DNA from: JAUYQR01 sp031377265
GTDB lineage: Bacteria; Pseudomonadota; Alphaproteobacteria; Rhodobacterales; Rhodobacteraceae
DNA: 25,982 bases
Assembly (NCBI RefSeq): GCF_031377265.1
Contig: NZ_JANMET010000373.1
Coordinates: forward strand, 1-25,982
Direction: 5' to 3'
Position 1 is the first letter of the stretch, and every line of letters starts with the position of its first letter. This document shows, piece after piece, positions 1 through 7,594 of the stretch. The position numbers and the translations under genes were made by a program. The notes below the pieces were generated by a model, which was not told where the DNA came from, ran no database searches, and saw only the letters and a program-made list of their open reading frames with translations.

Positions 1-294
1 GAAGGTCTGCGCGTCGCGGCCGAGGTCTTTGCCGACCGCAGTTACCGCCCCGACGGCACCTTGGTCGCGCGTGGCGAACCTGACGCGGTACTGCATGATG
101 CGGGCCAAGTGACCGCGCGCGCCCTGCGGATGCTGGAACACCGCGCCATAACAGCAGTAGACGGCACGCGCCTGCGGATGCACATCGACAGTGTCTGCCT
201 GCACGGCGATACGCGTGGTGCAGTGGCACTTGCCAAAGCTCTTCGGTCAGGGCTGGTCGCCGAGGGTTGGCGCATAGCGCCTTTCGCCCCATGA
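1..294 (+). CDS. pxpA: 5-oxoprolinase subunit A (LamB/YcsF family), 3' part only
   Basis: The reading frame is open from base 1 to the TGA at 292-294, so only the last 97 residues are present and the true start lies outside the window. The segment matches the C-terminal end of the LamB/YcsF family: an EVFADRSY stretch, then a PDGTLVARG-like stretch, a short AVDGTRL segment and a conserved SVCLHGD motif near the end. PxpA works with PxpB and PxpC in ATP-dependent opening of 5-oxoproline (pyroglutamate) to glutamate. The next gene starts inside its stop codon (ATGA overlap), and the pxpA-pxpB-pxpC order supports the assignment. The TTG at 61 is an internal codon, not a start. Confidence 0.9.
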   Translation, partial: EGLRVAAEVFADRSYRPDGTLVARGEPDAVLHDAGQVTARALRMLEHRAITAVDGTRLRMHIDSVCLHGDTRGAVALAKALRSGLVAEGWRIAPFAP

Positions 295-1007
295 CCCCCC
301 GCTTCCTTGATGCCGGAGAAACCGCGCTGGTCGTCGAGTTTGGCCAGATCATTGATCCGCAGATCACTGCGCGGGTGCTGACGCTGGATGCTGCCTTGGC
401 TGCGAGAGCCCCGGTTGGGCTGTTGGAACAAGTTCCGACGTACCGCTCCTTGATGCTGCACTACGACCCGCTGATCCTGTCCCGTGCCAGTCTGGTGCTG
501 GCGGTGACGGGCTGCCTGACCGATGCCGCGCCAAAGCCCGTCTCACGCAGGCTGTGGACCTTGCCGGCCTGCTATGACCCCGAGTTTGCCGTAGACATCG
601 GTCACGTCGCGGCCACAACTGGCCTGCCTGCTGAACAGGTGATCGAAACGCATTCCAAGGCGCGGTTTGTTGTCACCATGTACGGTTTTGCCCCGGGCTG
701 GGCCTATCTGGGAGGTTTGCCTGCCGCGCTCACTTTGCCGCGCCGTGCAGCGCCGCGCGCCCGTACTCCAGCAGGCAGTCTGATTATCGCCGGTGGGCAA
801 GCAATTGTCGCGACAATGCCGATGCCGTCCGGTTGGCATATCCTGGGGCGCACCCCCGAACGGCTGTTCCGCGCCGACCGTGATCCAGCGTTTCTGCTGG
901 CGGTTGGGGATGAGTTGACCTTCGAAGCGGTCGACCGCGCCACGTTTGATGCCCTTGCCCGCCGCGCCGACGCGGGCGAGACCGTCGGCACGTCGGTGCC
1001 GCTGTGA
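291..1007 (+). CDS. pxpB: 5-oxoprolinase subunit B (KipI family)
   Basis: This 238-residue protein has the usual length and motifs of the PxpB/KipI (allophanate hydrolase subunit 1-like) family. These include an FAPGWAYLGGLP stretch near residue 140, an RTPAGSLIIAGGQ segment and a PSGWHILGRTP motif in the second half. I chose the ATG at 291 because it overlaps the pxpA stop (ATGA), which is typical of translational coupling; a TTG at 267 in the same frame would overlap pxpA needlessly. The subunit acts with PxpA and PxpC in ATP-dependent 5-oxoproline hydrolysis in the cytosol. KipI homologues in Bacillus also inhibit the kinase KinA, but the operon context here points to the enzymatic role. 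Confidence 0.9.
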   Translation: MTPRFLDAGETALVVEFGQIIDPQITARVLTLDAALAARAPVGLLEQVPTYRSLMLHYDPLILSRASLVLAVTGCLTDAAPKPVSRRLWTLPACYDPEFAVDIGHVAATTGLPAEQVIETHSKARFVVTMYGFAPGWAYLGGLPAALTLPRRAAPRARTPAGSLIIAGGQAIVATMPMPSGWHILGRTPERLFRADRDPAFLLAVGDELTFEAVDRATFDALARRADAGETVGTSVPL

Positions 1008-1972
1008 GCGCGCTTGTCATCTTGCGGGCGGGGGTCGGTTGCACGGTGCAAGATGCCGGGCGTCACGGCTGGCTGCGCTATGGCGTGACGCCGGCTGGCC
1101 CGATGGATTGGATCGCCCACGCCACCGCCAACCTTATCTGCGGCAATCCGACGGATGTCGCCGCCATCGAGATTGGGCCGGGTGGGCTTGAAGTGACTGC
1201 CAAGGGTGGCCCGCTGCGGCTTGGGCTTTCGGCCCAAGGGTTTGACGTAAAGCGCGGTGGCAGTGCGTTGCCAACACGCTTGGCCCTGACTTTGCATCAC
1301 GGCGAAACACTTTCCGTACTGCCTGGACACGATGGGTTATGGGCCTATTTGACGCTAGCCGGTGGCATCGACGCACCCCCCGTGATGGGCAGCCTTGCAA
1401 CACATCTGAGATCGGGCATCGGGCCGTTTGGCGGACAGGCCCTTACTGCCGGATTGGAGATCGAAGCGGCCAAAGACGCCGTGACTGATGCGCCGGACAT
1501 TGCCCTGATTGATGTGCCAACCATCCCTTCGGATCGGATCCGTTTTGTGCCCGGCCCGCAAGACGACTACTTTTCATCAGATACATTTGCCAGCTTCTGC
1601 GCCGCGACTTACCGGGTCAGCCCGCACAGCGACCGGATGGGCTATCGGCTGACCGGGCCGCAGTTGAAGCATGCACGAGGGCACGATATCGTTTCGGATG
1701 GTATCGCATTGGGGGCAATCCAGATACCGGGCGACGGGCAGCCGATCGTGTTGATGGCCGACCGACAGCCAACTGGCGGCTATCCCAAGATCGGCACCGT
1801 CATTCATGCCGATCTGCCGCGTCTGGCGCAGACCCGGCCGGGACAGACCGTCCGCTTTGAAGCGGTTTCAGTCGACGTGGCGGTCGAGGCGTTGCGGGGC
1901 GCAATCCCCACCGCTCAATCATGGCAATCCAGGCTGCGCCGGATACGGGTGCATGTCGGCGGGACGGGCTAG
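1004..1972 (+). CDS. pxpC: 5-oxoprolinase subunit C (KipA / biotin-dependent carboxyltransferase-like family)
   Basis: This 322-residue protein starts with GTG at 1004, overlapping the pxpB stop by four bases (GTGA). It has the KipA/urea-amidolyase-related features: an N-terminal QDAGRHGWLRYGVTPAGPMD segment, the HATANLICGN stretch, IEIGPGGLE, and a C-terminal HSDRMGYRLTGP followed by a QPIVLMADRQPTGGYPKIG-like stretch. It is the third subunit of the prokaryotic 5-oxoprolinase. It is the last gene of the operon: the next 1.5 kb holds only remnants, and I see no clear terminator just after the TAG at 1970-1972. Confidence 0.9.
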   Translation: MSALVILRAGVGCTVQDAGRHGWLRYGVTPAGPMDWIAHATANLICGNPTDVAAIEIGPGGLEVTAKGGPLRLGLSAQGFDVKRGGSALPTRLALTLHHGETLSVLPGHDGLWAYLTLAGGIDAPPVMGSLATHLRSGIGPFGGQALTAGLEIEAAKDAVTDAPDIALIDVPTIPSDRIRFVPGPQDDYFSSDTFASFCAATYRVSPHSDRMGYRLTGPQLKHARGHDIVSDGIALGAIQIPGDGQPIVLMADRQPTGGYPKIGTVIHADLPRLAQTRPGQTVRFEAVSVDVAVEALRGAIPTAQSWQSRLRRIRVHVGGTG

Positions 1973-2109
1973 CTCATCAGTCCTTGCATCAGTTGGATCG
2001 GATTTCGGATGGGTCGTTCTGGCTCTGACTTCCGGGGCTTACAGATGTGTTCGTTCGGGGTGAGGCCGCCAGGGTCTTTTGCCTACACGCGAAAGGTGTG
2101 GGTGAGGAG

Positions 2110-2151
2110 GGGGACAGCCGCAATCCGGTGGAACGTTAGCCCCGACGCAAC
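2110..2151 (-). repeat. Short dispersed repeat, copy 1 (inverted relative to the copy at 3159)
   Basis: Read on the minus strand, this stretch begins TTGCGTCGGGGCTAAC and continues through a degenerate palindrome to a run of C. The same order of bases, with scattered substitutions, occurs on the plus strand at 3159-3200. Its 5' edge (minus strand) abuts coding remnants of an IS481-type transposase after the residues HLADFL. The element type is not known to me; it could be a small MITE-like or palindromic repeat. Confidence 0.6.
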
Positions 2152-2257
2152 AGAAAGTCCGCGAGGTGGCTGCGCATCTGGGCTTGGTCAGGCGGTGCTC
2201 GATGCGGTTGTCGGCCAATATGGTGTGGATCCGGTAGGGCACGGCTTCGACTACGTG
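2152..2257 (-). mobile_element. IS481-type transposase remnant, middle part
   Basis: On the minus strand, translation gives EAVPYRIHTILADN, then IEHRLTK, and in another frame RSHLADFL. These match, in order, three conserved blocks of the DDE core of IS481-family transposases (VPYKIHTVLTDNG, EHRLTKPKHPWTNGQ, and the HLADFL block before YNFARRLKTLRGL). The DDE Asp is present, but the glycine and the following segment are missing, and the frame changes between blocks, so internal deletions are clear. The remnant stops abruptly at the repeat at 2110-2151. The missing C-terminal piece is found on the opposite strand at 3214-3333. Confidence 0.7.
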
Positions 2258-2472
2258 TTGCCGGGTCGTTCCTGCCACTTCGCCACCGTCTTCGGGTTGC
2301 TTCCAAATTCCGGGCTGAGTTGCGAGAGCCAAGCCCGCGTTCGCTGTAGTGCTGCTCCGACAGCGGGCGTGGTTGCGGCGCGCCCGTGAGACCTTGTTCC
2401 ATTGTGCTGCCTTCCATTCCGTCGAAAGGACCGCGCCGGTAAATCTTGGGATCAAACCACCAGGCTGTCCCA

Positions 2473-2727
2473 ATGCCACAAACTACGGCCACGACTGTCC
2501 GCATCAGCAGCGCATTCAGCGATTTCGTGGCGTCGAACGTCGGCGAAAACGGCGACTATTTGTCCATCAGCGAATATGTCCACGACCTGATCTAGCGCGA
2601 CAAGGAACGGGCCGAGCACGATTCTGTCGATCGTTTGAAAGCCGAGTTGAACCGGGTCTTTGCGGCACCGGAGTCGCGCTACAAGCCGCTAACCGCCTCC
2701 GACGTGATAGCCCGGAATCGGGTTTGA
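2473..2727 (+). pseudogene. parD: ParD-type antitoxin, interrupted by an in-frame stop
   Basis: The frame from the ATG at 2473 encodes a short ribbon-helix-helix-type antitoxin of the ParD/CopG class. It contains SDFVASNVGENGDYLSISEY and then VHDLI, typical of chromosomal ParD1 proteins. A TAG at 2593-2595 (codon 41) interrupts it just before RDKERAEHD; the frame then stays open and continues through LKAELNRVFAAPES and PLTASDVIARNR to TGA at 2725-2727. Full length would be 84 residues, normal for the family. A ParE-like remnant follows directly. The stop removes the toxin-binding C-terminal half, so the antitoxin should be inactive. Confidence 0.8.
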
Positions 2728-3032
2728 CCGGAGGCCGCGCGCGCTCGGTGAGCTGCGTCCCGTCAGCTTGATGAGATCTGCGGCTACACCCGTGATCGAT
2801 GGGGTGCCGAACAGGCTGATCGTTACATCACAAACCTGTTCACTGCATTCGACCGTATCGACAGCCACGGTATCGCCTCACGGCCGATCCCGGCGTCGAT
2901 GGATTCTACTTCCGACTCGAACATCATTTCGTCTGATGGCGAAGGTCTTCTGATGGCAACACTGGCACCGTGACGGTCTTGCATGAGCGCATGCACCAGA
3001 CAGATCGTTTCCGCGATGACCTTTGCGGCTGA
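2728..3032 (+). pseudogene. parE: ParE-type toxin remnant, frameshifted and stopped
   Basis: Translation in two frames gives consecutive ParE/RelE-superfamily blocks: QLDEICGYTRDRWGAEQADRY and ITNLFTAFDRIDSH in one frame, then DGFYFRLEHHFV, a stop, WRRSSDGNTGTV and VLHERMHQTDRFRDDL in another. The order and spacing match chromosomal ParE toxins of about 95-100 residues, and the last block is the usual C-terminus. The start region is degenerate, with at least one indel, and a TGA replaces the codon between FV and WRR. Toxin and antitoxin have decayed together, as expected once selection on the pair is lost. Confidence 0.75.
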
Positions 3033-3158
3033 TCTGCGCGACTTGGTATCGCAAGTTGAGAGGGTCGCGGTGCCGGCAACCATCTCAAGTCGCTGTTTCG
3101 AGCGGCTGCTTAGGTTGCAGGGCTCGGGCAACTGCGTGCGCATCGGGGCGACGTTCTC

Positions 3159-3203
3159 TTGCGTCGGGGCCAACAGTCCACTGGACTGTCGGTTTTCCCT
3201 CAT
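3159..3203 (+). repeat. Short dispersed repeat, copy 2, with a perfect 17-nt palindrome
   Basis: This copy begins TTGCGTCGGGGCCAAC and matches the minus-strand repeat at 2110-2151. It contains ACAGTCCA (3173-3180), one central base, then TGGACTGT (3182-3189), a perfect inverted repeat. Its 3' edge runs into the IS481 C-terminal coding remnant at 3214. No gene assignment is made for the bases just upstream (3033-3158). Confidence 0.6.
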
Positions 3204-3213
3204 AACCTCCAGC

Positions 3214-3333
3214 TTTGCTCGCAAACTGAAGACCCTCAGGGGCCTCACGCCTTACAAATACATCTGTACGGTCTCGACTTCAGCGCCAGACAAATTCATC
3301 GTCAGTCCGATCCACCAGAAGCCGGGACGAAAC
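3214..3333 (+). mobile_element. IS481-type transposase remnant, C-terminal part
   Basis: The plus-strand frame encodes FARKLKTLRGLTPYKYICTV followed by STSAPDKFIVSPIHQKPG. This is the conserved C-terminal block of many alphaproteobacterial IS481 transposases (FARRLKTLRGLTPYEFICK...DRFILNPIHQMPG). No N-terminal part lies upstream on this strand; the sequence just 5' is the repeat at 3159-3203. It is in the opposite orientation to the remnant at 2152-2257, which ends at the point in the protein where this one begins. Sequence from 3334 to 3500 shows no recognisable gene. Confidence 0.75.
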
Positions 3334-3514
3334 GCCCAAGAAGGCGGGGTGAGGACAGCGGTTGGTATCGACAAGCGTTTGTTCGGCAATCTCGTGGGCG
3401 ACAGCAATAAACGAGAAGGATTGCTGCCGTCAATTTCGGTTTTTGGGTGTTACCGAGACCCTTGACCTTGCGGCAGATCCGCCAAGGCTTGGGCAAGCGA
3501 AAGGGGAGGAATGG

Positions 3515-3973
3515 ATGACCGTTTGCTTCACGGCCGACAGGATGCTGCGTTTCGGCGATTGCGACATTTCCGGCACGGCCTATTTCCCCGCCTACCTGAA
3601 CATCCTGAACGGGGTGGTTGAGGAATTCTGGGCCCATTTGGGATGGCCATGGCATGAGATCATCTGGAAGGAACGCTGGGGGACGCCGACGGTGCATCTG
3701 TCCTGCGACTTCTCAAAGCCCTCCTTTTTCGGCGACAAGCTGACCTTCAGGCTGGCAGTGACGAAGGTCGGTAAGTCCTCGGTCGGGCTGAATCACACGA
3801 TCCACTGCGGCGACGAGCATCGCTGGTCGGTGGAGCAGGTGCTGGCGGCAAGCTGGTTGGACAGCCACACCTCGATGCGCTGGCCCGAAGACGTGAAGGC
3901 CAAGCTGGAAAGCCTGATGGCACCAGAAGTGCAAGAGCGGCGGCCTGTCGGCGGCCCTCAGTCCCAGACCTGA
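3515..3973 (+). CDS. Acyl-CoA thioesterase, 4-hydroxybenzoyl-CoA thioesterase-like hotdog family
   Basis: This 152-residue protein has the single hotdog fold signature. The motif RFGDCDISGTAYFPAYL places an aspartate at residue 17, the position of the catalytic Asp17 of Pseudomonas 4-hydroxybenzoyl-CoA thioesterase, and a GTP block near residue 53 also matches the family. The ATG at 3515 is preceded by GGGGAGGA at 3503-3510, a strong ribosome site; longer upstream reading runs into remnant DNA. It should hydrolyse an aryl- or acyl-CoA in the cytosol. It converges on the ABC ATPase gene, overlapping its 3' end by 16 bases. Because IorAB-type enzymes make acyl-CoA products, I infer that it may release the acid formed by the 13714-17435 enzyme. 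The substrate is not known. Confidence 0.85.
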   Translation: MTVCFTADRMLRFGDCDISGTAYFPAYLNILNGVVEEFWAHLGWPWHEIIWKERWGTPTVHLSCDFSKPSFFGDKLTFRLAVTKVGKSSVGLNHTIHCGDEHRWSVEQVLAASWLDSHTSMRWPEDVKAKLESLMAPEVQERRPVGGPQSQT

Positions 3974-4758
3974 GCTGGATCGGGAAGCGGGATCGCCTCA
4001 AGCAGTTCGCGGGTGTAGGCAGCCTGCGGATTGGCGAAAAGTTCGGCGGTGGCGCGGTCTTCGACGATCCTGCCTTGATGCAGCACGATGGTGCGCTGGC
4101 AAAGGCGGCGGATCACCGACAGATCATGGCTGATGAAGGCCAGCGTCAGACCAAGATCAGCCACCAGCCGTTCCAGCAGGTTCAACACTTGTGCCTGTGA
4201 CGAGACATCAAGCCCCGATACGATTTCATCTGCCAGAATAAAGTTAGGCTCCAGCGCGATGGCGCGGGCGATGCCGACGCGTTGGCGCTGGCCACCGGAC
4301 AGCTCATGCGGGTAGCGAGTGGCAAAATGCTGTGGCAAGCCGACATGATCCAGCGCGCGGGAAATGCGTTTGGGGATGGCGTCCATCCGGTGCAGGCGCA
4401 AGGGTTCGGCGATGATGGTGCCGACCCGGTGTCGCGGGTTCAGCGAGGACATCGGGTCCTGAAAGATCATCTGGATCCGCCGCCGCATCGGGCGCAGGGC
4501 TGGTTCAGAGAGGTGGGTGATGTCGGTCCCGTCAAAGCGGATGGTCCCAGCCGAGGGTTCCAGCAACCGCACCAGCGCGCGCCCCAGCGTGGACTTGCCC
4601 GAGCCGGAGCCGCCGACAATCCCCACCACCGCGCCTTTGGGGATGGTAAAGGACAGGCCCTTTAGGATCTCGATCCGCGGGGCAGGGCCAAAGAGCGGCT
4701 TTGCCGTCATGTCGGCCAGCGTCAGATGCAGATCAGCGACGGTGTAAAGATCAGCCAT
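3958..4758 (-). CDS. Peptide/oligopeptide-type ABC transporter ATP-binding protein (DppF/OppF-like)
   Basis: This 266-residue ATPase has Walker A GGSGSGKST (residues 49-57), the Q-loop FQDPMSSLNPRH, the signature LSGGQRQRVG (153-162), Walker B ILADE (174-178) and the switch HD (211-212). The residue after the catalytic Glu is Ile rather than the common Pro, a mild deviation. The LNP motif after the Q-loop is typical of the Dpp/Opp subfamily. I chose the ATG at 4758, which overlaps the end of the upstream ATPase gene by eight bases; a TTG at 4776 is less likely. It is the last gene of the importer operon and would pair with the 4751-5620 ATPase on the cytosolic face. Confidence 0.92.
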   Translation of the reverse strand: MADLYTVADLHLTLADMTAKPLFGPAPRIEILKGLSFTIPKGAVVGIVGGSGSGKSTLGRALVRLLEPSAGTIRFDGTDITHLSEPALRPMRRRIQMIFQDPMSSLNPRHRVGTIIAEPLRLHRMDAIPKRISRALDHVGLPQHFATRYPHELSGGQRQRVGIARAIALEPNFILADEIVSGLDVSSQAQVLNLLERLVADLGLTLAFISHDLSVIRRLCQRTIVLHQGRIVEDRATAELFANPQAAYTRELLEAIPLPDPAQVWD

Positions 4759-5620
4759 GCGCGGCCGCCTTGTCAAAGGCCGCTACCTCGGCCCGGACGG
4801 CATCGATCACGGCGTCGGGCACCGGGTGCAGGCCGGCGTCGGGATCAGTGTATTTCGGTGTCGCGGCCAGCAGCGCGGCGGAATAGGGGTGACGGGGGCC
4901 GGCGAAGAAATCAGCCACCGTGCTGTCTTCTACCACCAGCCCGGAATAGAGAACCGACAGATTCTGGCAGACCTTCGAGACCACGCCAAGATCATGCGTG
5001 ACGAACAGAAGCGCCGTGCCATGGCGGGCCTGCATCCCGGCAATCAGGCGCAGGATCTGCTTTTGCACTGTCACATCCAGGGCGGTGGTCGGTTCATCCG
5101 CCACGATCAACTTGGGTTCGGCGGCAAAGGCCGATGCGATCAGGATGCGCTGGCGCATGCCGCCTGACAGCTCATGCGGATAGGACCGCAGCACCCGCAC
5201 AGGATCGACGATCTGCACCTCCGCTAGAAGGTCAAGGGCGCGGGCCTCGGCAGCGGTGCGGGTCCAGCCAAGGATATCGACCAGCCGGTCGGTGATCTGC
5301 GGCCCGATCCGGTGGCTGGGGTTGAGCGCCGTCAGCGGGTCTTGCGGGATCAGCGCGCAACTGGCCCCGATCCGACGGCGGCTTTCCTTGGGCGGCAGAC
5401 GCAGAAGGTCGGTCCCGTCCAGCAGGATCTCTCCCTCGGTGATCTGGACCGAGGGCGGCAGGATGCCCAGCACCGCCTTGCCGATCATCGACTTGCCGGC
5501 CCCGCTTTCGCCGACCAGCCCGCGCACTTCGCCCGCAGCCACCTCCAGCGACACGCGGCGCAAGAGGGGCGGCCCGTTCTTCAATCGGACCGACAGTTTG
5601 CGAATGGACAAAAAGCTCAT
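4751..5620 (-). CDS. Peptide-type ABC transporter ATP-binding protein (DppD/OppD-like)
   Basis: This 289-residue ATPase has Walker A GESGAGKS (37-44), Q-loop IPQDPLTALNPSHRIG (91-106), signature LSGGMRQRIL (151-160), Walker B LIVADEP (171-177), D-loop ALD and switch THD (208-210). The C-terminus has the HPYSAALLAATP element (244-255) of the Dpp/Opp oligopeptide domain, though the CxxRCxxA-type cysteine motif seen in several family members is absent, so an iron-sulfur site is not expected. The ATG at 5620 overlaps the stop of the upstream permease gene (ATGA). It energises the permease pair encoded just upstream. Confidence 0.92.
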   Translation of the reverse strand: MSFLSIRKLSVRLKNGPPLLRRVSLEVAAGEVRGLVGESGAGKSMIGKAVLGILPPSVQITEGEILLDGTDLLRLPPKESRRRIGASCALIPQDPLTALNPSHRIGPQITDRLVDILGWTRTAAEARALDLLAEVQIVDPVRVLRSYPHELSGGMRQRILIASAFAAEPKLIVADEPTTALDVTVQKQILRLIAGMQARHGTALLFVTHDLGVVSKVCQNLSVLYSGLVVEDSTVADFFAGPRHPYSAALLAATPKYTDPDAGLHPVPDAVIDAVRAEVAAFDKAAAHG

Positions 5621-6468
5621 CTCAGCACCGGATCAAAGCGGTCCTTCAGCCCTTCGCCGAGTTGGCTGAAGGCAAGGACGGTCAGGAACAGCGCGATCAG
5701 CGGAAAGACCAGCACCCACCAGGCCTGATGTATGGATGTGCGGCCTTCCGAGATCATTCCGCCCCACGTGGGATCGTCGGTGGAAATCGACAGGTTCACG
5801 AAACTCAGGATCGCCTCGACGATCACGGCGATGCCCATTTCCAGCGTCAGAAGCACAACGATTGTCGGAAGGACGTTGGGCAGAATTTCCCGCACCATCG
5901 TGCCAACCCGCCCACGCCCCGCCACCCGGGCCGAGGCGACGTAGTCCATCGCGCCCTGCGCCATGGCTTCGGCCCGCACCACGCGGGCAAAACGAGTCCA
6001 GTCGATCACCACAATAGCGATGATGATCGAGGTAAGGCTGGGGCCAATCACTGCGATGAGGAGGATGGAAAAGAGAACGGGAGGGAAGGCCATCCAGATG
6101 TCGATCAGGCGTGAGATCACTACATCCACCCAGCCCCGCAGGAAACCCGCCAAAACGCCCAGCGTCGCCCCGATCAGGCAGGTGATGCTTCCCGCCAGCA
6201 GTGCAACCAGCAGTGCCACCCGCGCCCCGTGCAGGATGCGCGAGAGCACATCGCGACCAAGGCTGTCGGTGCCGAGCCAGTAGCCCGGCTCTGCCCCCGC
6301 CACCCAGAAAGGCGGCAGGCGGGCCAGAAACAGATCCTGTGCGAGGGGATCGTGCGGCGCAATCCATGGCGCTAGCAACGCCACAAGGAAAAGCACCCCA
6401 AGCCAGAGCGCGGACAGCCACAGCCGCGATCCGGCGCGGCGACGGATCACGGACCGTCCGTCAAGCAT
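5617..6468 (-). CDS. Peptide-type ABC transporter permease (DppC/OppC-like)
   Basis: This 283-residue inner-membrane protein has an N-terminal membrane segment followed by the conserved HPLGTDSLGRD-type block (here YWLGTDSLGRDVLSRILHGAR), five further hydrophobic segments, and the EAA loop REILPNVLPTIVV that contacts the ATPase. Length and motif order fit DppC. It overlaps the upstream permease gene by eight bases and the downstream ATPase by four, so it is translated within one tight operon. The ATG at 6468 gives the normal N-terminus. Confidence 0.92.
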   Translation of the reverse strand: MLDGRSVIRRRAGSRLWLSALWLGVLFLVALLAPWIAPHDPLAQDLFLARLPPFWVAGAEPGYWLGTDSLGRDVLSRILHGARVALLVALLAGSITCLIGATLGVLAGFLRGWVDVVISRLIDIWMAFPPVLFSILLIAVIGPSLTSIIIAIVVIDWTRFARVVRAEAMAQGAMDYVASARVAGRGRVGTMVREILPNVLPTIVVLLTLEMGIAVIVEAILSFVNLSISTDDPTWGGMISEGRTSIHQAWWVLVFPLIALFLTVLAFSQLGEGLKDRFDPVLR

Positions 6469-7471
6469 TGCGCAGCCTCGGGTTCAGGACCGCATACAAC
6501 AGATCGACGATCAGGTTCACAGCGGTGAAAATCACCGCAAACAGGATAACAATGCCCTGGATCAGCGGCAGGTCGCGGTTGATCACCGCGTCGATTGCCA
6601 TGTTGCCCAGCCCTTCATAGGAAAACAGCCGCTCAATGATCACAGTGCCGCCGATCAGGAAGGTGAACTGCACCCCAACCAGCGTCAAAGTGGGTAGGAC
6701 AGCGTTGCGCAGCGCTTCATGCAGGATCACATGCGTCTCGCTATAGCCCTTAGTGCGCGCAAGGGTGACGTAATCAAGGTTCATGGTTTCCTTCAGGCTT
6801 TGCTTCAGCAGCTGGCCGATGATCGCGGCCAGCGGGATGCCAAGCGCCAAGGCTGGCATGAACATATGCGCCACCAGATCGGCCCAAAGATCGAAACGCA
6901 GGCGAAAGAGGCTTTCGAACAGGTAGAAATTGGTTGTGAAGGGCAGTTCCAAGGACGGGGTCACCCGGCCCGAGATGTGGAAGATCGGCAGCAGCACCCC
7001 GAATATCAGCATCAGGACTAACCCCCAAAGAAAATCCGGTACTGACAGCGCCATCCCATTGGCCACGTCGATCGCCCCTTCGGTCCGCGTGCCGCGCCCG
7101 CGCGTGCCCATCAGGGCGGCGGTTCCGCCCATGATCACGGCCATCACCAGAGCCATGATCGACAGTTCCAGCGTGGCCGGCAGCCGTCCCAGCACCAAAT
7201 CCAGCACTGGCTGGCGCGTGGTGATCGAGGTGCCGAAATCCCCCTGCACAACCCCGGAAAGCCAGATCCAGAACTGGCTGACCAACGGCTTGTCCAGCCC
7301 GTAAAACGCTGAAAGCCGGGCGATATCGTCTTCGGTCGCACCTGGGGGCAGCATCATGGCAATTGGATTGCCGGGCACGACCCGGATCACGAAGAACACG
7401 ATCAGCGCCACACCTGCCAAAGTAATGGCGGTGGTCAGCAGTCGCAGAAAGATAATGCGAAGAATTGCCAT
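6461..7471 (-). CDS. Peptide-type ABC transporter permease (DppB/OppB-like)
   Basis: This 336-residue membrane protein begins with a transmembrane helix (LLTTAITLAGVALIVFFVIRVVPGNP, residues 11-36) and the family VPGNP block. Several more helices follow, then the EAA loop EALRNAVLPTLTLVG and the C-terminal DLLYAVLNPRLR tail typical of DppB. The ATG at 7471 is preceded by a modest ribosome site. It forms a heterodimer with the DppC-like protein. A 123-bp gap carrying a strong hairpin separates it from the binding-protein gene upstream. Confidence 0.92.
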   Translation of the reverse strand: MAILRIIFLRLLTTAITLAGVALIVFFVIRVVPGNPIAMMLPPGATEDDIARLSAFYGLDKPLVSQFWIWLSGVVQGDFGTSITTRQPVLDLVLGRLPATLELSIMALVMAVIMGGTAALMGTRGRGTRTEGAIDVANGMALSVPDFLWGLVLMLIFGVLLPIFHISGRVTPSLELPFTTNFYLFESLFRLRFDLWADLVAHMFMPALALGIPLAAIIGQLLKQSLKETMNLDYVTLARTKGYSETHVILHEALRNAVLPTLTLVGVQFTFLIGGTVIIERLFSYEGLGNMAIDAVINRDLPLIQGIVILFAVIFTAVNLIVDLLYAVLNPRLRNA

Positions 7472-7551
7472 AGGTCCCTATTCCGCCGCGCGCCATGGCC
7501 CGCGTGCAGGGGCGTTTGCCGCCCGATTTAACTTGTCCAAGAATATCCTGC

Positions 7552-7576
7552 GGCCGACGGGTGTGCCCCGCCGGCC
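7552..7576 (-). promoter_or_regulatory. Intercistronic hairpin after the binding-protein gene
   Basis: The arms GGCCGACGGG (7552-7561) and CCCGCCGGCC (7567-7576) pair over ten positions around a five-base loop, with one position that is a G-U pair in one of the two RNA strands. It lies 18 bases past the stop of the solute-binding protein gene and is not followed by a T run on the minus strand. This fits an mRNA-stabilising or partial-attenuation hairpin, which would keep binding-protein mRNA above permease mRNA, better than a full terminator. Confidence 0.6.
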
Positions 7577-7594
7577 ATTTGCAAACCCGACGTG

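Noticed and set aside
5633..6421. A 262-residue minus-strand frame inside the DppC-like gene
   Set aside because: Alternate frame of a conserved permease gene; the permease frame has the EAA loop and membrane helices.
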